A stretch of 64,000 nucleotides of DNA from Streptococcus parasanguinis (GCA_018365265.1 JAGZKI010000001.1:34595-98594), one strand, 5' to 3'; positions 1 to 8,735 are shown, counted from the stretch's first letter. A program made the numbers and translations. Notes: generated by a model not told the origin, from the letters alone.

Positions 1-1768
1 CTATGATATCTACGGAGAGGGAAAGCTTCCTCTTGGAATTAATAGAGAGAAGAAAGAACTGGCTGCCAATGAAAGCCTGGTAGTGAATTATTATGTATTA
101 ACAGGTGATTTAGAAACTGAAAAGCTGGATCAAACGCTTCATACTCTTGGTTTCTCACAAACTTTTATAGAGAAACCAAATCCTCTGCAGACCTTTATTG
201 CCTTTTTTGGCTCAGGTTCACAATCACTTGCCTTGGTTATTTTTATTATTAGTTTTAGCGCTTTGACGATTATACAAAAAACACTTGAAATGAGAAGCGC
301 TGGGATTCGATATATCTCAGGAATGAGACGCTTGCAGCTTTTTGGACATTCCTTAAAAGATGATAGTATAGAGTTGCTTTTGGGATGTATTGTCGCAAGT
401 ATAATGGGTGCGGTTTTGATTTATTCTTTCCAATTAACACCTTTTACCTATTCCGTCATCATTTCAAGTAGTATCATTTACAATGGGATGTTACTTATTT
501 TATCTGCTATCTTATCCTTCATTTTTGCATATAGTATTCAAACAATGCATTTAGTCACCCTTCTAAAAGGGAAAGTTCCATTAAAGCGCATTTTGGTTTT
601 CCTCTTTATTTGTCAATTTCTCGCTGTGGCATTAATTGGCCTTGCGATTCATCGAATCAGTATTTATGGATCAGTCTGGCAAACTCACCAAGAGGGAAGT
701 GAGGCTTGGTCAAAACAGTCGAATTGGGTTCAAATTGGTGAAAATCGGGAGGATTTTTCACAGAAAACAAACAAAGAGACGCAAATTGAGAACAGAGCAA
801 AATGGTCTAAGCTCATCGACTCTGGTATTGAAAATGGTGGTCTTTTAGCTTATCATAATCTCGTATCTTTTAGTTCAAAAGGAGTTATGACGGATCCTAG
901 TACAGGTAAAGAGTTTTCAATCACAGATTACGATCCTCTTGCCAATAGCCTGTATGTCACTCCAAATTATCTTGATATCCAAAGGATCTCAGTTTCCCCT
1001 GAGGAAAAAGAGCGCTTGAATCACTTGCAAGCTGGAGAATTTGGACTCTTACTTCCGGAAAAATTAAAAGGTCGAGAAGAGGAGATGATCAAACGATATG
1101 AAGATTATCTATCTCCTCGAGATGATCAAGGAAATATCACCTTATCAATGAAGGCGCAGGTAACGTATATTCCGAATCATCAAAAACGCTTTATCTACAA
1201 CAACACACCAATCAGCTATCAGCAATTCTTTACAGATCCTGTTTTAGTGGTTATTCAACCTGAAAGTTTTGGAGGCTATGTGAATCCATATTTCACCGAT
1301 CTAAATCCCTACCTTTATTTTAATGGACTTCAGAATAGTAAAAAACTAGTCGCTGAGTATAATCTTGAAAAAAGTGTTAGTCAGTACGACTATGCAGTGG
1401 ACGTTTACCAGCGAATGGCCCAAAAAATACAAATAGAAAATCTCATGGCGATTGCAGGAGGAGTCTTTGGTATAGCAACCTCTGTTCTTCTTTTTAACAC
1501 TATGAATTTCCTATATTTTGAAGAGTTTAGAAAACAAATCTTCTTGAAGAAGATTGCGGGTCTGGGATTTGTAAACATTCACCAAATGATTTTGCTCTCA
1601 GAAAGTAGCCTCTTGCTATTAGGAAGCCTCTTGGTATTCCTTCTCACTCAAGAATGGTGGATTGCTCTTGTCACTCTCTTTCTATTTATTACTAATGCTT
1701 GGTTCATTCTCCTGTACCGGTCTCATAAAGAAGACCACTTGTTAGCCACTGTACTGAAAGGAGCCTAA
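1..1768 (+). CDS. Bacteriocin-associated integral membrane protein (DUF1430-type), 5' partial
   Basis: Membrane protein of the kind paired with a small ATPase in lactococcin-972-type bacteriocin export or immunity loci. The frame is open from base 2 to the stop at 1766-1768, so the gene starts outside the window; the GTG at 83 is internal. Hydrophobic segments lie near 47-65, 95-116, 125-150 and 165-190 (numbered from base 83), followed by a long polar, presumably extracellular region of about 240 residues, then three more hydrophobic stretches at the C-terminus. This is the FtsX/MacB-like permease plan. One base separates it from the ATPase gene. The family assignment rests on layout and partner and is likely but not certain. 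Confidence 0.7.
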   Translation, partial: YDIYGEGKLPLGINREKKELAANESLVVNYYVLTGDLETEKLDQTLHTLGFSQTFIEKPNPLQTFIAFFGSGSQSLALVIFIISFSALTIIQKTLEMRSAGIRYISGMRRLQLFGHSLKDDSIELLLGCIVASIMGAVLIYSFQLTPFTYSVIISSSIIYNGMLLILSAILSFIFAYSIQTMHLVTLLKGKVPLKRILVFLFICQFLAVALIGLAIHRISIYGSVWQTHQEGSEAWSKQSNWVQIGENREDFSQKTNKETQIENRAKWSKLIDSGIENGGLLAYHNLVSFSSKGVMTDPSTGKEFSITDYDPLANSLYVTPNYLDIQRISVSPEEKERLNHLQAGEFGLLLPEKLKGREEEMIKRYEDYLSPRDDQGNITLSMKAQVTYIPNHQKRFIYNNTPISYQQFFTDPVLVVIQPESFGGYVNPYFTDLNPYLYFNGLQNSKKLVAEYNLEKSVSQYDYAVDVYQRMAQKIQIENLMAIAGGVFGIATSVLLFNTMNFLYFEEFRKQIFLKKIAGLGFVNIHQMILLSESSLLLLGSLLVFLLTQEWWIALVTLFLFITNAWFILLYRSHKEDHLLATVLKGA

Positions 1769-1769
1769 T

Positions 1770-2396
1770 ATGATTAGCGTAGAACATTTAACCAAATCAT
1801 TTGGCCAACGAACGGTCTTTCAAGATTTGAGCTTGCAATTTACAGAAGGTAAGGTCTATGCTCTGATCGGAAATAGTGGGTGTGGTAAAACAACCTTGCT
1901 CAATATCTTGGCGAAGATAGAGCCTTATGAAAAAGGGAGTATAAGCTATCAAGGGCAAGAACTGAAACAAATCAAACAGCATCACTTCTTTAAGCATGAA
2001 TTAGGCTATCTCTTTCAAAACTTTGGCCTGCTTGAAAACGAGACTATCGCTACAAATTTAGATTTGGGATTGATTGGGCAAAAATTAACGAAAAAAGAGA
2101 AGAAGCAGCAAGAAGAAGAAGTGCTAAAAAAAGTAGGATTGGCTTACCTTGCTCTGGATCAAAAGATTTATGAATTATCTGGGGGAGAGGCACAACGTGT
2201 TGCATTGGCTAAAGTTATTTTAAAGGATCCACCTTTGATTTTAGCGGATGAACTAACTGCAGCACTTGATCCAGAAACCTCTCGAGAGGTGATGGACTTG
2301 CTGTTAACGTTAAAGAATCAAAAGCGTATAATCATTATCGCAACCCATAATCCAGTGATTTGGGAACAAGCTGACGAAGTGATAAGGCTCAACTAG
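1770..2396 (+). CDS. ABC transporter ATP-binding protein (bacteriocin-export type)
   Basis: Cytosolic ATPase that should energise the membrane protein encoded just upstream. All ABC motifs are visible: Walker A GNSGCGKTT near residue 34, Q-loop YLFQNFG near 78, signature LSGGEAQRVA near 138, Walker B LILADELTAALD near 160 and the H-loop IIATHNP near 191. The usual Pro of the D-loop region (ADEPT) is Leu here. At 208 residues it matches the short LolD/MacB-like ATPases of lactococcin-972-group exporters. AAAGGAG precedes the ATG at good spacing. The bacteriocin itself would lie left of the window. Confidence 0.85.
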   Translation: MISVEHLTKSFGQRTVFQDLSLQFTEGKVYALIGNSGCGKTTLLNILAKIEPYEKGSISYQGQELKQIKQHHFFKHELGYLFQNFGLLENETIATNLDLGLIGQKLTKKEKKQQEEEVLKKVGLAYLALDQKIYELSGGEAQRVALAKVILKDPPLILADELTAALDPETSREVMDLLLTLKNQKRIIIIATHNPVIWEQADEVIRLN

Positions 2397-2537
2397 TCCA
2401 TGGTTGAAGAATGGTAGGATTTTCTAGATTATCTTTTATAGCTATTCAGGAGGTATAGGCTGATTAAGAAAGATTCATTCAAACAAAAATTTTTAAGATT
2501 TGTCATCAAAAGTTAGTTCATGATACGGCCTCTTTTC

Positions 2538-2566
2538 TTGATATTCAAAAATAATGAGAGTAGAAT
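2538..2566 (+). promoter_or_regulatory. Promoter for the 2604 gene
   Basis: TTGATA (2538-2543) and TAGAAT (2561-2566) are separated by 17 bases and precede the gene starting at 2604. The rest of the 207-base gap from 2397 shows nothing I recognise. Confidence 0.6.
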
Positions 2567-2603
2567 ATAGAGGAAATCTGAACACAAAAGGGGATTATAT
2601 TCG

Positions 2604-3245
2604 ATGATGAAAATTCCAGTTGAAAATCTTGGTCTATTTGAACAGTTAGATCGTATAGTAGTGGCTTTTTTTAGCAAACAACAACCTTCCAGTCCTTACG
2701 ATTTAAATGTCAGTATTACACAAGAACACCTTGACCAGAAAAAGCAGGAGTTAGAACCATTAGGTTATCAAGCTGTCCAACTACCATTAGGAATGGCTTT
2801 AGATAATATCATCCAGCAACCTCATTATCAAAATTTAATCATTGGTGGACTTGCTCCCGACGAAATTATAGTCAGCAAAGAAGAATTAATGCTTTTGAAA
2901 GATATCGTGGATAGCTTTTGTATTATGTACGCTGCAGCGAATAACAGATTGGAAAATAGTAAAGCTTATGAATTAATGAAAAATAAGACGGTTTATTTTA
3001 TTGGTAAACTATTTACAGATTTTCCAAAAGCCGGTGATGAGATTGCTTATTTAGGAATTGATCGAATAGCGAGCGATGGTACACCATATGAAGCTGTTAA
3101 ATGCTTTTTAACTAAAGAAAGTGCAGAGAAGTACAATGGTGAGAAAAGACCTGTCACTCCTGCAAACCTGGCTTATCTAAAATCATTTTGGGGAAAACCA
3201 GTCATTATTGAGCCACACCGTAATTATTGGATCGAATTTTTATAG
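2604..3245 (+). CDS. Hypothetical protein, possible SseB-like N-terminal domain
   Basis: Soluble 213-residue protein with no signal peptide or membrane segment. Residues about 65-95 (segment around NLIIGGLAPDEIIVSKEEL) recall the SseB fold, in which a 'GLxxNPxxxxxxLSKEEL'-like stretch recurs, but the match is weak and no catalytic motif is evident. It is a single gene with its own promoter (2538-2566) and a terminator after it, the last gene on the plus strand before dif. AAGGGG lies about ten bases before the two adjacent ATG codons. Function unknown. Confidence 0.65.
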   Translation: MMKIPVENLGLFEQLDRIVVAFFSKQQPSSPYDLNVSITQEHLDQKKQELEPLGYQAVQLPLGMALDNIIQQPHYQNLIIGGLAPDEIIVSKEELMLLKDIVDSFCIMYAAANNRLENSKAYELMKNKTVYFIGKLFTDFPKAGDEIAYLGIDRIASDGTPYEAVKCFLTKESAEKYNGEKRPVTPANLAYLKSFWGKPVIIEPHRNYWIEFL

Positions 3246-3252
3246 AAGGTAT

Positions 3253-3293
3253 AAAAGAGCGGTAGACATTCAAAAAATCTATCGCTCTTTTTA
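3253..3293 (+). terminator. Rho-independent terminator after the 2604 gene
   Basis: Stem AGAGCGGTAG / CTATCGCTCT around an A-rich loop, followed by TTTTT. Confidence 0.7.
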
Positions 3294-3301
3294 AAACTAA
3301 T

Positions 3302-3329
3302 ATATTACATAATTTACGTTATGTAATAT
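3302..3329. terminator. AT-rich palindrome at the xerS stop codon
   Basis: Perfect 11-base arms ATATTACATAA (3302-3312) and TTATGTAATAT (3319-3329) with a six-base loop. It abuts the xerS stop and probably ends that transcript. A similar palindrome sits at 5652-5677. Confidence 0.5.
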
Positions 3330-4399
3330 CACAAACTATCCAAAGCATTTTTCTGCTCATCATTAACGATATGCGTATACAAGTCTGTAACTTGTGTGCT
3401 AGCATGTCCCAGCTGGTGGCTGACCAAAACCTGTGATTTGGTTGCATCATAGAGACGGGTTGCTAATGTATGGCGAAGTTTATGGGGTGTCACGCGGACT
3501 TTGAAGTCTTCTGAATACTTGGCGACCATCTTTTCAACGCTAGAAGCATCAATTCGGTTTGGAACACCTCGATACAAGGTCAGAAAGAGGGCTGTATCAG
3601 TCTTTTCAGTCTTGTAACGTTTGTCTCGAATAGCAAGATATTGCTCCAGATAAGGCTTAGCAAAGGCAGCAACATTGACTGAGTCACGTTTCCCACCTTT
3701 TCGAGTAACATCAATCACCATCATCTTAAGATTGAGGTCACGAAGGTCCAAGTTGACTGCCTCAGATAAACGGACACCAGATGCAAGAAGGAGTGCGATA
3801 ATGGCTAAATCTCGCTCTTTATTCTTATTAAAGGAAGATAAGGCGCGATTTGAGAGTGTTTTAGGGTATTCCTCATCGATATAATTCAAAAATCCCTCAG
3901 TTTCATCCCCTAAAAAGAGCTTTTGTTTGATATTTTCAGCACGAGCCGCCAAGGTTTCTTTCTTTTTCTTGGTAGCAACCTTCTTCATAACGTTGCGGTA
4001 GAAATACGGTTCGCCTTGCTCGTTTTCAACTTCCTCGGTCAAATACTTATAGAGACTAGATAGTGCAGAAAGGGTACGGTTAATGGTTGTTTGAGAAACC
4101 CCGTTTTTTGTTGTATTGGCATTGAGCAGAGGGCGTTCACGTAAGTAAAGAATAAAGGATTCCATGTCTTTCTTGGTCATGTGCTCCAGAACGTCTAAGG
4201 GGATCTCGTCCATGGTGTCAGCATCTGATATACCAGATTCCAAGACCCAGGTGAAAAATCGATCGTATTCCTTTAAGTATTCGTACAAGGTTGTAAAACT
4301 GTAGGGAACAGCCAATTTTGATTGATAATATTCCAATACATACCAGGGCATGACTTGTTTGAGTTTATCAATCCGTTCTAATAAGATCTCGCGCTTCAT
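3329..4399 (-). CDS. xerS: Tyrosine recombinase XerS
   Basis: Chromosome dimer resolvase of streptococci and lactococci; the single recombinase acts at dif_SL during division, activated by FtsK. The ATG at 4399 (GGAG six bases upstream) gives 356 residues, the family length; the upstream in-frame TTG at 4411 has no good ribosome site. Catalytic residues are visible: Arg210 (SGVRLSEA), Lys234 (TRKGG), His306 and Arg309 (HKLRH), His332 (LGHAS) and Tyr341 (LYTH). The N-terminal 130 residues form the SAM-like core-binding domain. The dif site lies 52 bases upstream and overlaps the xerS promoter, the usual arrangement for this pair. Confidence 0.97.
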   Translation of the reverse strand: MKREILLERIDKLKQVMPWYVLEYYQSKLAVPYSFTTLYEYLKEYDRFFTWVLESGISDADTMDEIPLDVLEHMTKKDMESFILYLRERPLLNANTTKNGVSQTTINRTLSALSSLYKYLTEEVENEQGEPYFYRNVMKKVATKKKKETLAARAENIKQKLFLGDETEGFLNYIDEEYPKTLSNRALSSFNKNKERDLAIIALLLASGVRLSEAVNLDLRDLNLKMMVIDVTRKGGKRDSVNVAAFAKPYLEQYLAIRDKRYKTEKTDTALFLTLYRGVPNRIDASSVEKMVAKYSEDFKVRVTPHKLRHTLATRLYDATKSQVLVSHQLGHASTQVTDLYTHIVNDEQKNALDSL

Positions 4400-4427
4400 G
4401 TTTTTCTCCAAATCTTTCTATACTAGT

Positions 4428-4456
4428 AGTATAGCATAGCTAGATATATTTTTCAA
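4428..4456 (-). promoter_or_regulatory. xerS promoter overlapping dif
   Basis: On the minus strand TTGAAA (4456-4451) and TATACT (4433-4428) are 17 bases apart. The -35 hexamer is the first six bases of the dif site, and the -10 lies in a perfect palindrome CTATACT-AGT-AGTATAG (4418-4434). Confidence 0.65.
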
Positions 4457-4481
4457 GAAAATTATAGTTTTTCGGAAAGAT
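4451..4481. other. dif: dif_SL chromosome dimer resolution site
   Basis: The 31 bases read TTTCAAGAAAATTATAG on the left and end in TTTTTCGGAAAGAT. From memory of the published site, this matches the streptococcal/lactococcal dif_SL consensus, in reverse orientation, at all but one position. The place immediately upstream of xerS is also that of known sites. It marks the replication terminus, and gene orientation flips here. Confidence 0.9.
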
Positions 4482-4591
4482 GTTATAGGGGTTATATAGG
4501 ACTGTTTTGTATCCCTATCTATACTAGATCCCTTTTAACTACAATAAAATCAGCAAACCTCATGGATCTACTGATTATTTTCTTCTCTAAC

Positions 4592-5575
4592 TTATTTTTC
4601 TACATATCGAAATGGAATCTTGCTACCACAGAGCCAATTATAGACTCGATCATTGACTTGAACGTTCATAGCTTCATGAGCATATTCTGGCATGATTAAA
4701 TGCTCTTTTGGACATTCTAATCGATTATAAATAGCAAACTGCGTTTCAGGATGACAGACATCATCATCTAGCCCGGTAATCATGTGAACTTGTCCTTTGA
4801 TGCGATGTGCAAAGTTTTTTACATCAATATAGGCCAATGTCTGCATCAAACGATCTTCGGTTTCGTGGAATGGATCATGGAACTTGAAATAACGGAAAAG
4901 CTCGTCATAAGCCTCGCTGGTGTTCCCAATCTCCAATACTCGTTTGAAATCTGATAAGAATGGATAAATGGCTACCGTTCGTTGTATACGAGGATTCAAT
5001 CCAGCAGCCACAAGAGCCAGGGCACCGCCTTGAGATGCTCCGTAGCTGGCAAGTTTACTGTCGTCTACTTGAGGAAGGCTGGCTACAATTTCAATTAACT
5101 GGTAAAGATCTAAGTAGACATCCTTATAAAAGAGCTCTTCCGGCCCTTCCACGGCTCCGCGGATAATCTGTCCTTTTACCGTATTACCAAGTGGTGAGCG
5201 ATCTCCGTCTGTTGAATAGCCTGACTGACCTCTTACGTCCATAGATACAACACCATAACCGGCTACTATATAAGCCAGCATATCAGCCCAATCCCAACAA
5301 CGGCCCATATAACCATGAAAATGGAAAATAACGGGAACTTTTTGATCCGTTTTTGGGAAAACAACCCGCGCATAAACAAGCCCATCTCGTGTTCCTTTAA
5401 AGGTTAATTCATAACAAATCACATTTGGAATGCTGAAATCTTGTTTTTTAAGCTTGTATTCAGGCAGTTCAGTCATCTTTGCTAGGGCTTGATCCCAAAA
5501 AGCATCAAAATCTGCGGGAACCTCATCCCGTCCCTTGTAATCTTTCATTGTTTCTAATAATTTGGGATTTTTCAT
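4592..5575 (-). CDS. Acetyl xylan esterase / cephalosporin-C deacetylase family esterase
   Basis: Carbohydrate esterase family 7 alpha/beta hydrolase that removes acetyl groups from small acetylated sugars. The nucleophile elbow GASQGG places Ser181, with Asp270 (GLDDDV) and His300 (PEYAHE) completing the triad; HFHGYMGR near residue 85 would form the oxyanion hole. There is no signal peptide, so it acts in the cytosol on imported acetyl-oligosaccharides. 327 residues is typical. AGGAGG precedes the ATG. The promoter at 5611-5639 is flanked by inverted copies of CTTAAGTA (5585-5592 and 5624-5631) that could be operator arms. Confidence 0.88.
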   Translation of the reverse strand: MKNPKLLETMKDYKGRDEVPADFDAFWDQALAKMTELPEYKLKKQDFSIPNVICYELTFKGTRDGLVYARVVFPKTDQKVPVIFHFHGYMGRCWDWADMLAYIVAGYGVVSMDVRGQSGYSTDGDRSPLGNTVKGQIIRGAVEGPEELFYKDVYLDLYQLIEIVASLPQVDDSKLASYGASQGGALALVAAGLNPRIQRTVAIYPFLSDFKRVLEIGNTSEAYDELFRYFKFHDPFHETEDRLMQTLAYIDVKNFAHRIKGQVHMITGLDDDVCHPETQFAIYNRLECPKEHLIMPEYAHEAMNVQVNDRVYNWLCGSKIPFRYVEK

Positions 5576-5610
5576 AAAATCCTCCTTAAGTATGTGTAAT
5601 CGCTACCAAA

Positions 5611-5639
5611 AATGTACCATATTTACTTAAGGATTGCAA
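5611..5639 (-). promoter_or_regulatory. Promoter of the acetyl esterase gene
   Basis: Minus-strand TTGCAA (5639-5634), 17-base spacer, TACATT (5616-5611). Confidence 0.5.
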
Positions 5640-5651
5640 GAGACAAATAAA

Positions 5652-5677
5652 AATTACATAACCGAAATTATGTAATT
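5652..5677 (-). terminator. Terminator after the 5681 hydrolase
   Basis: Perfect ten-base arms AATTACATAA / TTATGTAATT with a six-base loop, followed on the minus strand by TTTTATTTG. Confidence 0.6.
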
Positions 5678-5680
5678 AAA

Positions 5681-6448
5681 TTATAGATTCAAAAATAGAC
5701 TTAATTGTTTCACTAGATCTGGATTAGTGGGTAAAGCTGAATGATGAGCCTTGCGACCGTTTAAATTCACTTCTGTATAGGCTTGTTTCTCAAAAATAGA
5801 TTTTGCGGCTTGTGCACTAGAGAGAGGAACGATGCCATCTGATTTTCCAGCAAAGCTGCCGACAAAGTTAAGGACCTCTACTTCTTTTCCCAGGCGATGC
5901 TTCCATGTTTGAAAATCATCATACATCTCTTGATTGAATTGGTAAGGACTGCCAATAATAACGAGCTTTCTTACGGTCAGCTTTTTCTTTTCTAAAAAGC
6001 CACTTTCCAGTAAACCAGTCAAAACCAATCCTCCATTGGAATGACCGACAGCCTTGAACTCTGTAAAATGATAGTGATCAAGAAGGTAGGTAAGAGCGGT
6101 CTTAAGAGATTCGATTTGCTGCTTGATATTGCTGTAGCCATCACGATTATTCTCAAAGCCAATCACAATTATTGGATTCGGCTCTTTCGTATTCAGTCTT
6201 CCTTCCATCTCTATAGAATCATCTTTATTGACCTTTATTTTTAAGAGACTTTGCTTTTTTCTAGAAAAGCGATGGAGCATACGGATGGTTCCATTGAATC
6301 GCTGGATACTAGCTGAACTTCCAGGTACAAAGATGATCGGTCTGATCGCTGGTTTCTTCGATCCTTTTGGGAATTCAAAGGGCTTGCTGTGCGAAGAAAA
6401 CAATCTTGCAAAGAAACGAATGACTTGTTGAAATAGTTTTTTTAACAT
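5681..6448 (-). CDS. Alpha/beta hydrolase (DUF915-type)
   Basis: Predicted serine hydrolase of 255 residues. The oxyanion segment IIFVPGSSAS is near residue 40 and the nucleophile elbow GHSNGG near 140; Asp in GKSDGIVPL and the late His in RKAHHSALP complete a plausible triad. The first 15 residues (MLKKLFQQVIRFFARLF) are amphipathic and may bind the membrane; there is no cleavable signal. DUF915 proteins of Firmicutes have this length and motif order, and their substrate is unknown. GAGGAAAG lies right before the ATG, and the gene is followed by its own terminator. Confidence 0.75.
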   Translation of the reverse strand: MLKKLFQQVIRFFARLFSSHSKPFEFPKGSKKPAIRPIIFVPGSSASIQRFNGTIRMLHRFSRKKQSLLKIKVNKDDSIEMEGRLNTKEPNPIIVIGFENNRDGYSNIKQQIESLKTALTYLLDHYHFTEFKAVGHSNGGLVLTGLLESGFLEKKKLTVRKLVIIGSPYQFNQEMYDDFQTWKHRLGKEVEVLNFVGSFAGKSDGIVPLSSAQAAKSIFEKQAYTEVNLNGRKAHHSALPTNPDLVKQLSLFLNL

Positions 6449-6514
6449 CTTTCCTCTAGTAGTAGTTTCTAAAAGAACCCAGAACGGTGTGTTCCAGGCC
6501 CTTATTAGAAACGA

Positions 6515-8086
6515 TTATTTCCGTTTTTTCTTATTTTTGCGCATTTGTTTGGCCATCTTGTTCATCGCCCGTTTCATCATAAATTCACCGGCTTTTCCTT
6601 TGAGACCACCGCCAAACATTTGGCTCATATCAGGCATTCCAGCGCCTCCACCAAGAGCTGACAAGTCAGGCATGCCACCTTGTCCCATCATTCCTTCGAG
6701 GGCAGACATATCTGGCATTCCACCAGGCATGTTCTTCGGCATGTTGTTTGGATTGAGCCCCATTTGTTTCATCATCTTGTTCATATCGCCAGAGAGGACG
6801 CCTTGCATCATCTGCTTGGCTTGGTTAAAGTCCTTGATGAATTTATTGACTTCGACAAAGGTGTTTCCTGATCCAGCAGCAATCCGACGACGACGGCTTG
6901 GATTTAATAAATCTGGATTTTCGCGTTCAGCTGGGGTCATGGATGATACAATTGCACGTTTGCGAGCAATTTCTCGTTCATCGACCTTGAGGTTCTTCAT
7001 GGCAGGGTTATTGGCCATCCCTGGAAGCATCTTGAGCAGGTCTTCCATTGGTCCCATGTTTTGAACTTGGTCTAACTGATCGATGAAATCGTTGAAGTCA
7101 AAGGTATTTTCCCGCATCTTCTCAGCGAGTTCAAGAGAGCGTTTCTCATCGTATTCTTGAGAAGCCTTCTCGATCAGCGTCAGCATATCCCCCATACCGA
7201 GGATCCGGCCAGACATACGGTCTGGGTGGAAGGTTTCGATATCAGTGATTTTTTCACCAGTACCAGTGAACTTGATTGGTTTTCCAGTAATCTGACGGAC
7301 AGAAAGGGCTGCACCACCACGGGTATCCCCATCGATCTTGGTCAAGATAACCCCAGTCACTTCGAGTTGTTCATTGAACTCACGCGCCACATTGGCCGCT
7401 TCTTGACCGATCATGGCATCGACAACCAAGAGGATTTCGTTTGGCTCGGCAAGGGCTTTGACATCGCGCAATTCGCCCATGAGTTTTTCATCGATTTGCA
7501 GACGACCAGCCGTATCGATCAAGACATAGTCATTGTGATTGGCTCTCGCTTGCTCCAAACCTTGACGAACGATCTCGACTGCAGGGACTTCTGTACCAAG
7601 TGAGAAGACAGGGACATTGATCTGTTGACCAAGGGTCTTCAACTGGTCAATGGCTGCTGGACGATAGATATCGGCCGCAATCATCAAAGGACGTGCATTC
7701 TCTTCCTTGACCAATTTATTAGCCAATTTACCCGCAAAGGTTGTTTTACCAGCCCCTTGAAGACCGACCATCATGATAATGGTTGGAATTTTTGGAGATT
7801 TGATAATTTCTGCTGTTTCTGAACCTAAAATCGCTGTCAATTCTTCATCAACAATCTTCACGATTTGTTGGGCAGGGTTCAAGGTTTCGATGACTTCATG
7901 ACCTACAGCCCGCTCGCGGACCCGTTTGATGAAGTCTTTTACAACAGGAAGGGCAACGTCGGCCTCTAAGAGGGCTAGACGAATCTCTTTGGTTGCCTCT
8001 TGGACATCCGCTTCAGAGATTTTCCCTTTCTTACGAAGATTTTTAAAGACGTTTTGTAAACGTTCGGTTAAACTTTCAAATGCCAT
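6515..8086 (-). CDS. ffh: Signal recognition particle protein Ffh
   Basis: SRP54 GTPase that binds signal sequences with 4.5S RNA and docks at FtsY for co-translational membrane insertion. The N-domain (1-85) is followed by the G-domain with GLQGAGKTT (108-116), DTAGR, TKIDGDTRGG and GTGEK, then a Met-rich M-domain whose tail is rich in GGMP/MPDM repeats and ends in a Lys/Arg cluster. 523 residues is normal for streptococci. It is the third gene of the ylxM operon, with GGAGAAAGAGT before the ATG and 18 bases from the small gene upstream. Confidence 0.98.
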   Translation of the reverse strand: MAFESLTERLQNVFKNLRKKGKISEADVQEATKEIRLALLEADVALPVVKDFIKRVRERAVGHEVIETLNPAQQIVKIVDEELTAILGSETAEIIKSPKIPTIIMMVGLQGAGKTTFAGKLANKLVKEENARPLMIAADIYRPAAIDQLKTLGQQINVPVFSLGTEVPAVEIVRQGLEQARANHNDYVLIDTAGRLQIDEKLMGELRDVKALAEPNEILLVVDAMIGQEAANVAREFNEQLEVTGVILTKIDGDTRGGAALSVRQITGKPIKFTGTGEKITDIETFHPDRMSGRILGMGDMLTLIEKASQEYDEKRSLELAEKMRENTFDFNDFIDQLDQVQNMGPMEDLLKMLPGMANNPAMKNLKVDEREIARKRAIVSSMTPAERENPDLLNPSRRRRIAAGSGNTFVEVNKFIKDFNQAKQMMQGVLSGDMNKMMKQMGLNPNNMPKNMPGGMPDMSALEGMMGQGGMPDLSALGGGAGMPDMSQMFGGGLKGKAGEFMMKRAMNKMAKQMRKNKKKRK

Positions 8087-8104
8087 ACTCTTTCTCCTAG
8101 TTTT

Positions 8105-8320
8105 TCAATTCAGTGGAAATCGTCCGAAATGTTGCAAACATTCTAGTTCTTCGGGTGTGACTTCTTTCATGATTTCATTTGGATATCCCCAACAGCTAAA
8201 ACCTATTTGCATAGCTTTGGAGATATCATTGGGCGAGATAATCTGTAGTCGAGTAGGAAATACTTCCTCTGCGACTAATAGTTTGCAAGATATTCCTTGA
8301 TAAATGACGAGACTGCCCAT
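8105..8320 (-). CDS. Small conserved hypothetical protein between ylxM and ffh
   Basis: A 71-residue soluble protein starting at the ATG at 8320, five bases after GGGAG; the GTG at 8326 is less likely. It contains a GFSCWGYPNEIM motif and an acidic TPEELECLQHF tail. I recognise no family. The position inside ylxM-ffh, with only two bases between the ylxM stop and this ATG, points to co-translation and perhaps a role linked to SRP or protein export, but that is inference. Typical ylxM-ffh operons have the two genes adjacent. Confidence 0.7.
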   Translation of the reverse strand: MGSLVIYQGISCKLLVAEEVFPTRLQIISPNDISKAMQIGFSCWGYPNEIMKEVTPEELECLQHFGRFPLN

Positions 8321-8322
8321 AA

Positions 8323-8655
8323 TCACTCCCGATTGTCAATGCTTGATAAAATTTCAACCTGCTCTTGTAGAAAAGTATCTTCCGGATAGCGTTCTAAAAT
8401 CTGATCAAAAATCTGGCTGCGTACAATGTAATCGGAATACATATGGAGTTTCATTTCGTAGTCTTCCAAAATCTTTTCTGTACGTTTAATATTGTCATAG
8501 ACCGCTTGACGGCTCACTCCAAACTCTTCTGCAATCTCAGCCAAGCTGTAGTCATCTGCGTAGTAGAGCTCGATGTAGTTCATCTGCTTGTCCGTCAAGA
8601 GCGCTGCATAAAACTCAAAGAGCGCATTCATTCGGTTGGTTTTCTCAATTTCCAT
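8323..8655 (-). CDS. ylxM: SRP-associated DNA-binding protein YlxM (UPF0122)
   Basis: Sigma-70 region-4-like helix-turn-helix protein ([21 protein letters not shown], residues about 35-55) that in streptococci is reported to modulate SRP GTPase activity with Ffh and 4.5S RNA. The start is placed at the second ATG (8655), giving [10 protein letters not shown] and 110 residues, as in relatives. The first ATG at 8664 overlaps the -10 box TATAAT (8668-8663) and cannot be on that transcript. Only seven bases separate the -10 from the chosen ATG, so the mRNA is probably leaderless. Confidence 0.93.
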   Translation of the reverse strand: MEIEKTNRMNALFEFYAALLTDKQMNYIELYYADDYSLAEIAEEFGVSRQAVYDNIKRTEKILEDYEMKLHMYSDYIVRSQIFDQILERYPEDTFLQEQVEILSSIDNRE

Positions 8656-8662
8656 ACCTTTC

Positions 8663-8671
8663 ATTATATCA
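8663..8671 (-). promoter_or_regulatory. Extended -10 promoter of ylxM
   Basis: Minus strand TGATATAAT, an extended -10 (TGN-TATAAT), directly after the terminator of the upstream operon and seven bases before the ylxM ATG. No good -35 is visible. Confidence 0.6.
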
Positions 8672-8699
8672 AAAAAGCCCGCTAAAGACTAGCGGGACT
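8671..8699 (-). terminator. Terminator of the five-gene lipid/glycosyl operon
   Basis: Minus-strand stem CCCGCT / AGCGGG around AGTCTTT, followed by CTTTTTTG. Confidence 0.75.
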
Positions 8700-8735
8700 T
8701 GAAGCTTTTTGAGCTTGAAATGAGAGGATTCATCA

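Noticed and set aside
3302..5677. Two similar ATTACATAA palindromes around xerS and the esterase as a repeat family or terminator/replication sites
   Set aside because: Both sit right after stop codons and fit simple AT-rich terminators; nine shared bases of low complexity are weak evidence.
6515..7064. Long plus-strand frame opposite ffh
   Set aside because: It mirrors the Met/Gly/Pro-rich M-domain codons of ffh and has no ribosome site or family match.
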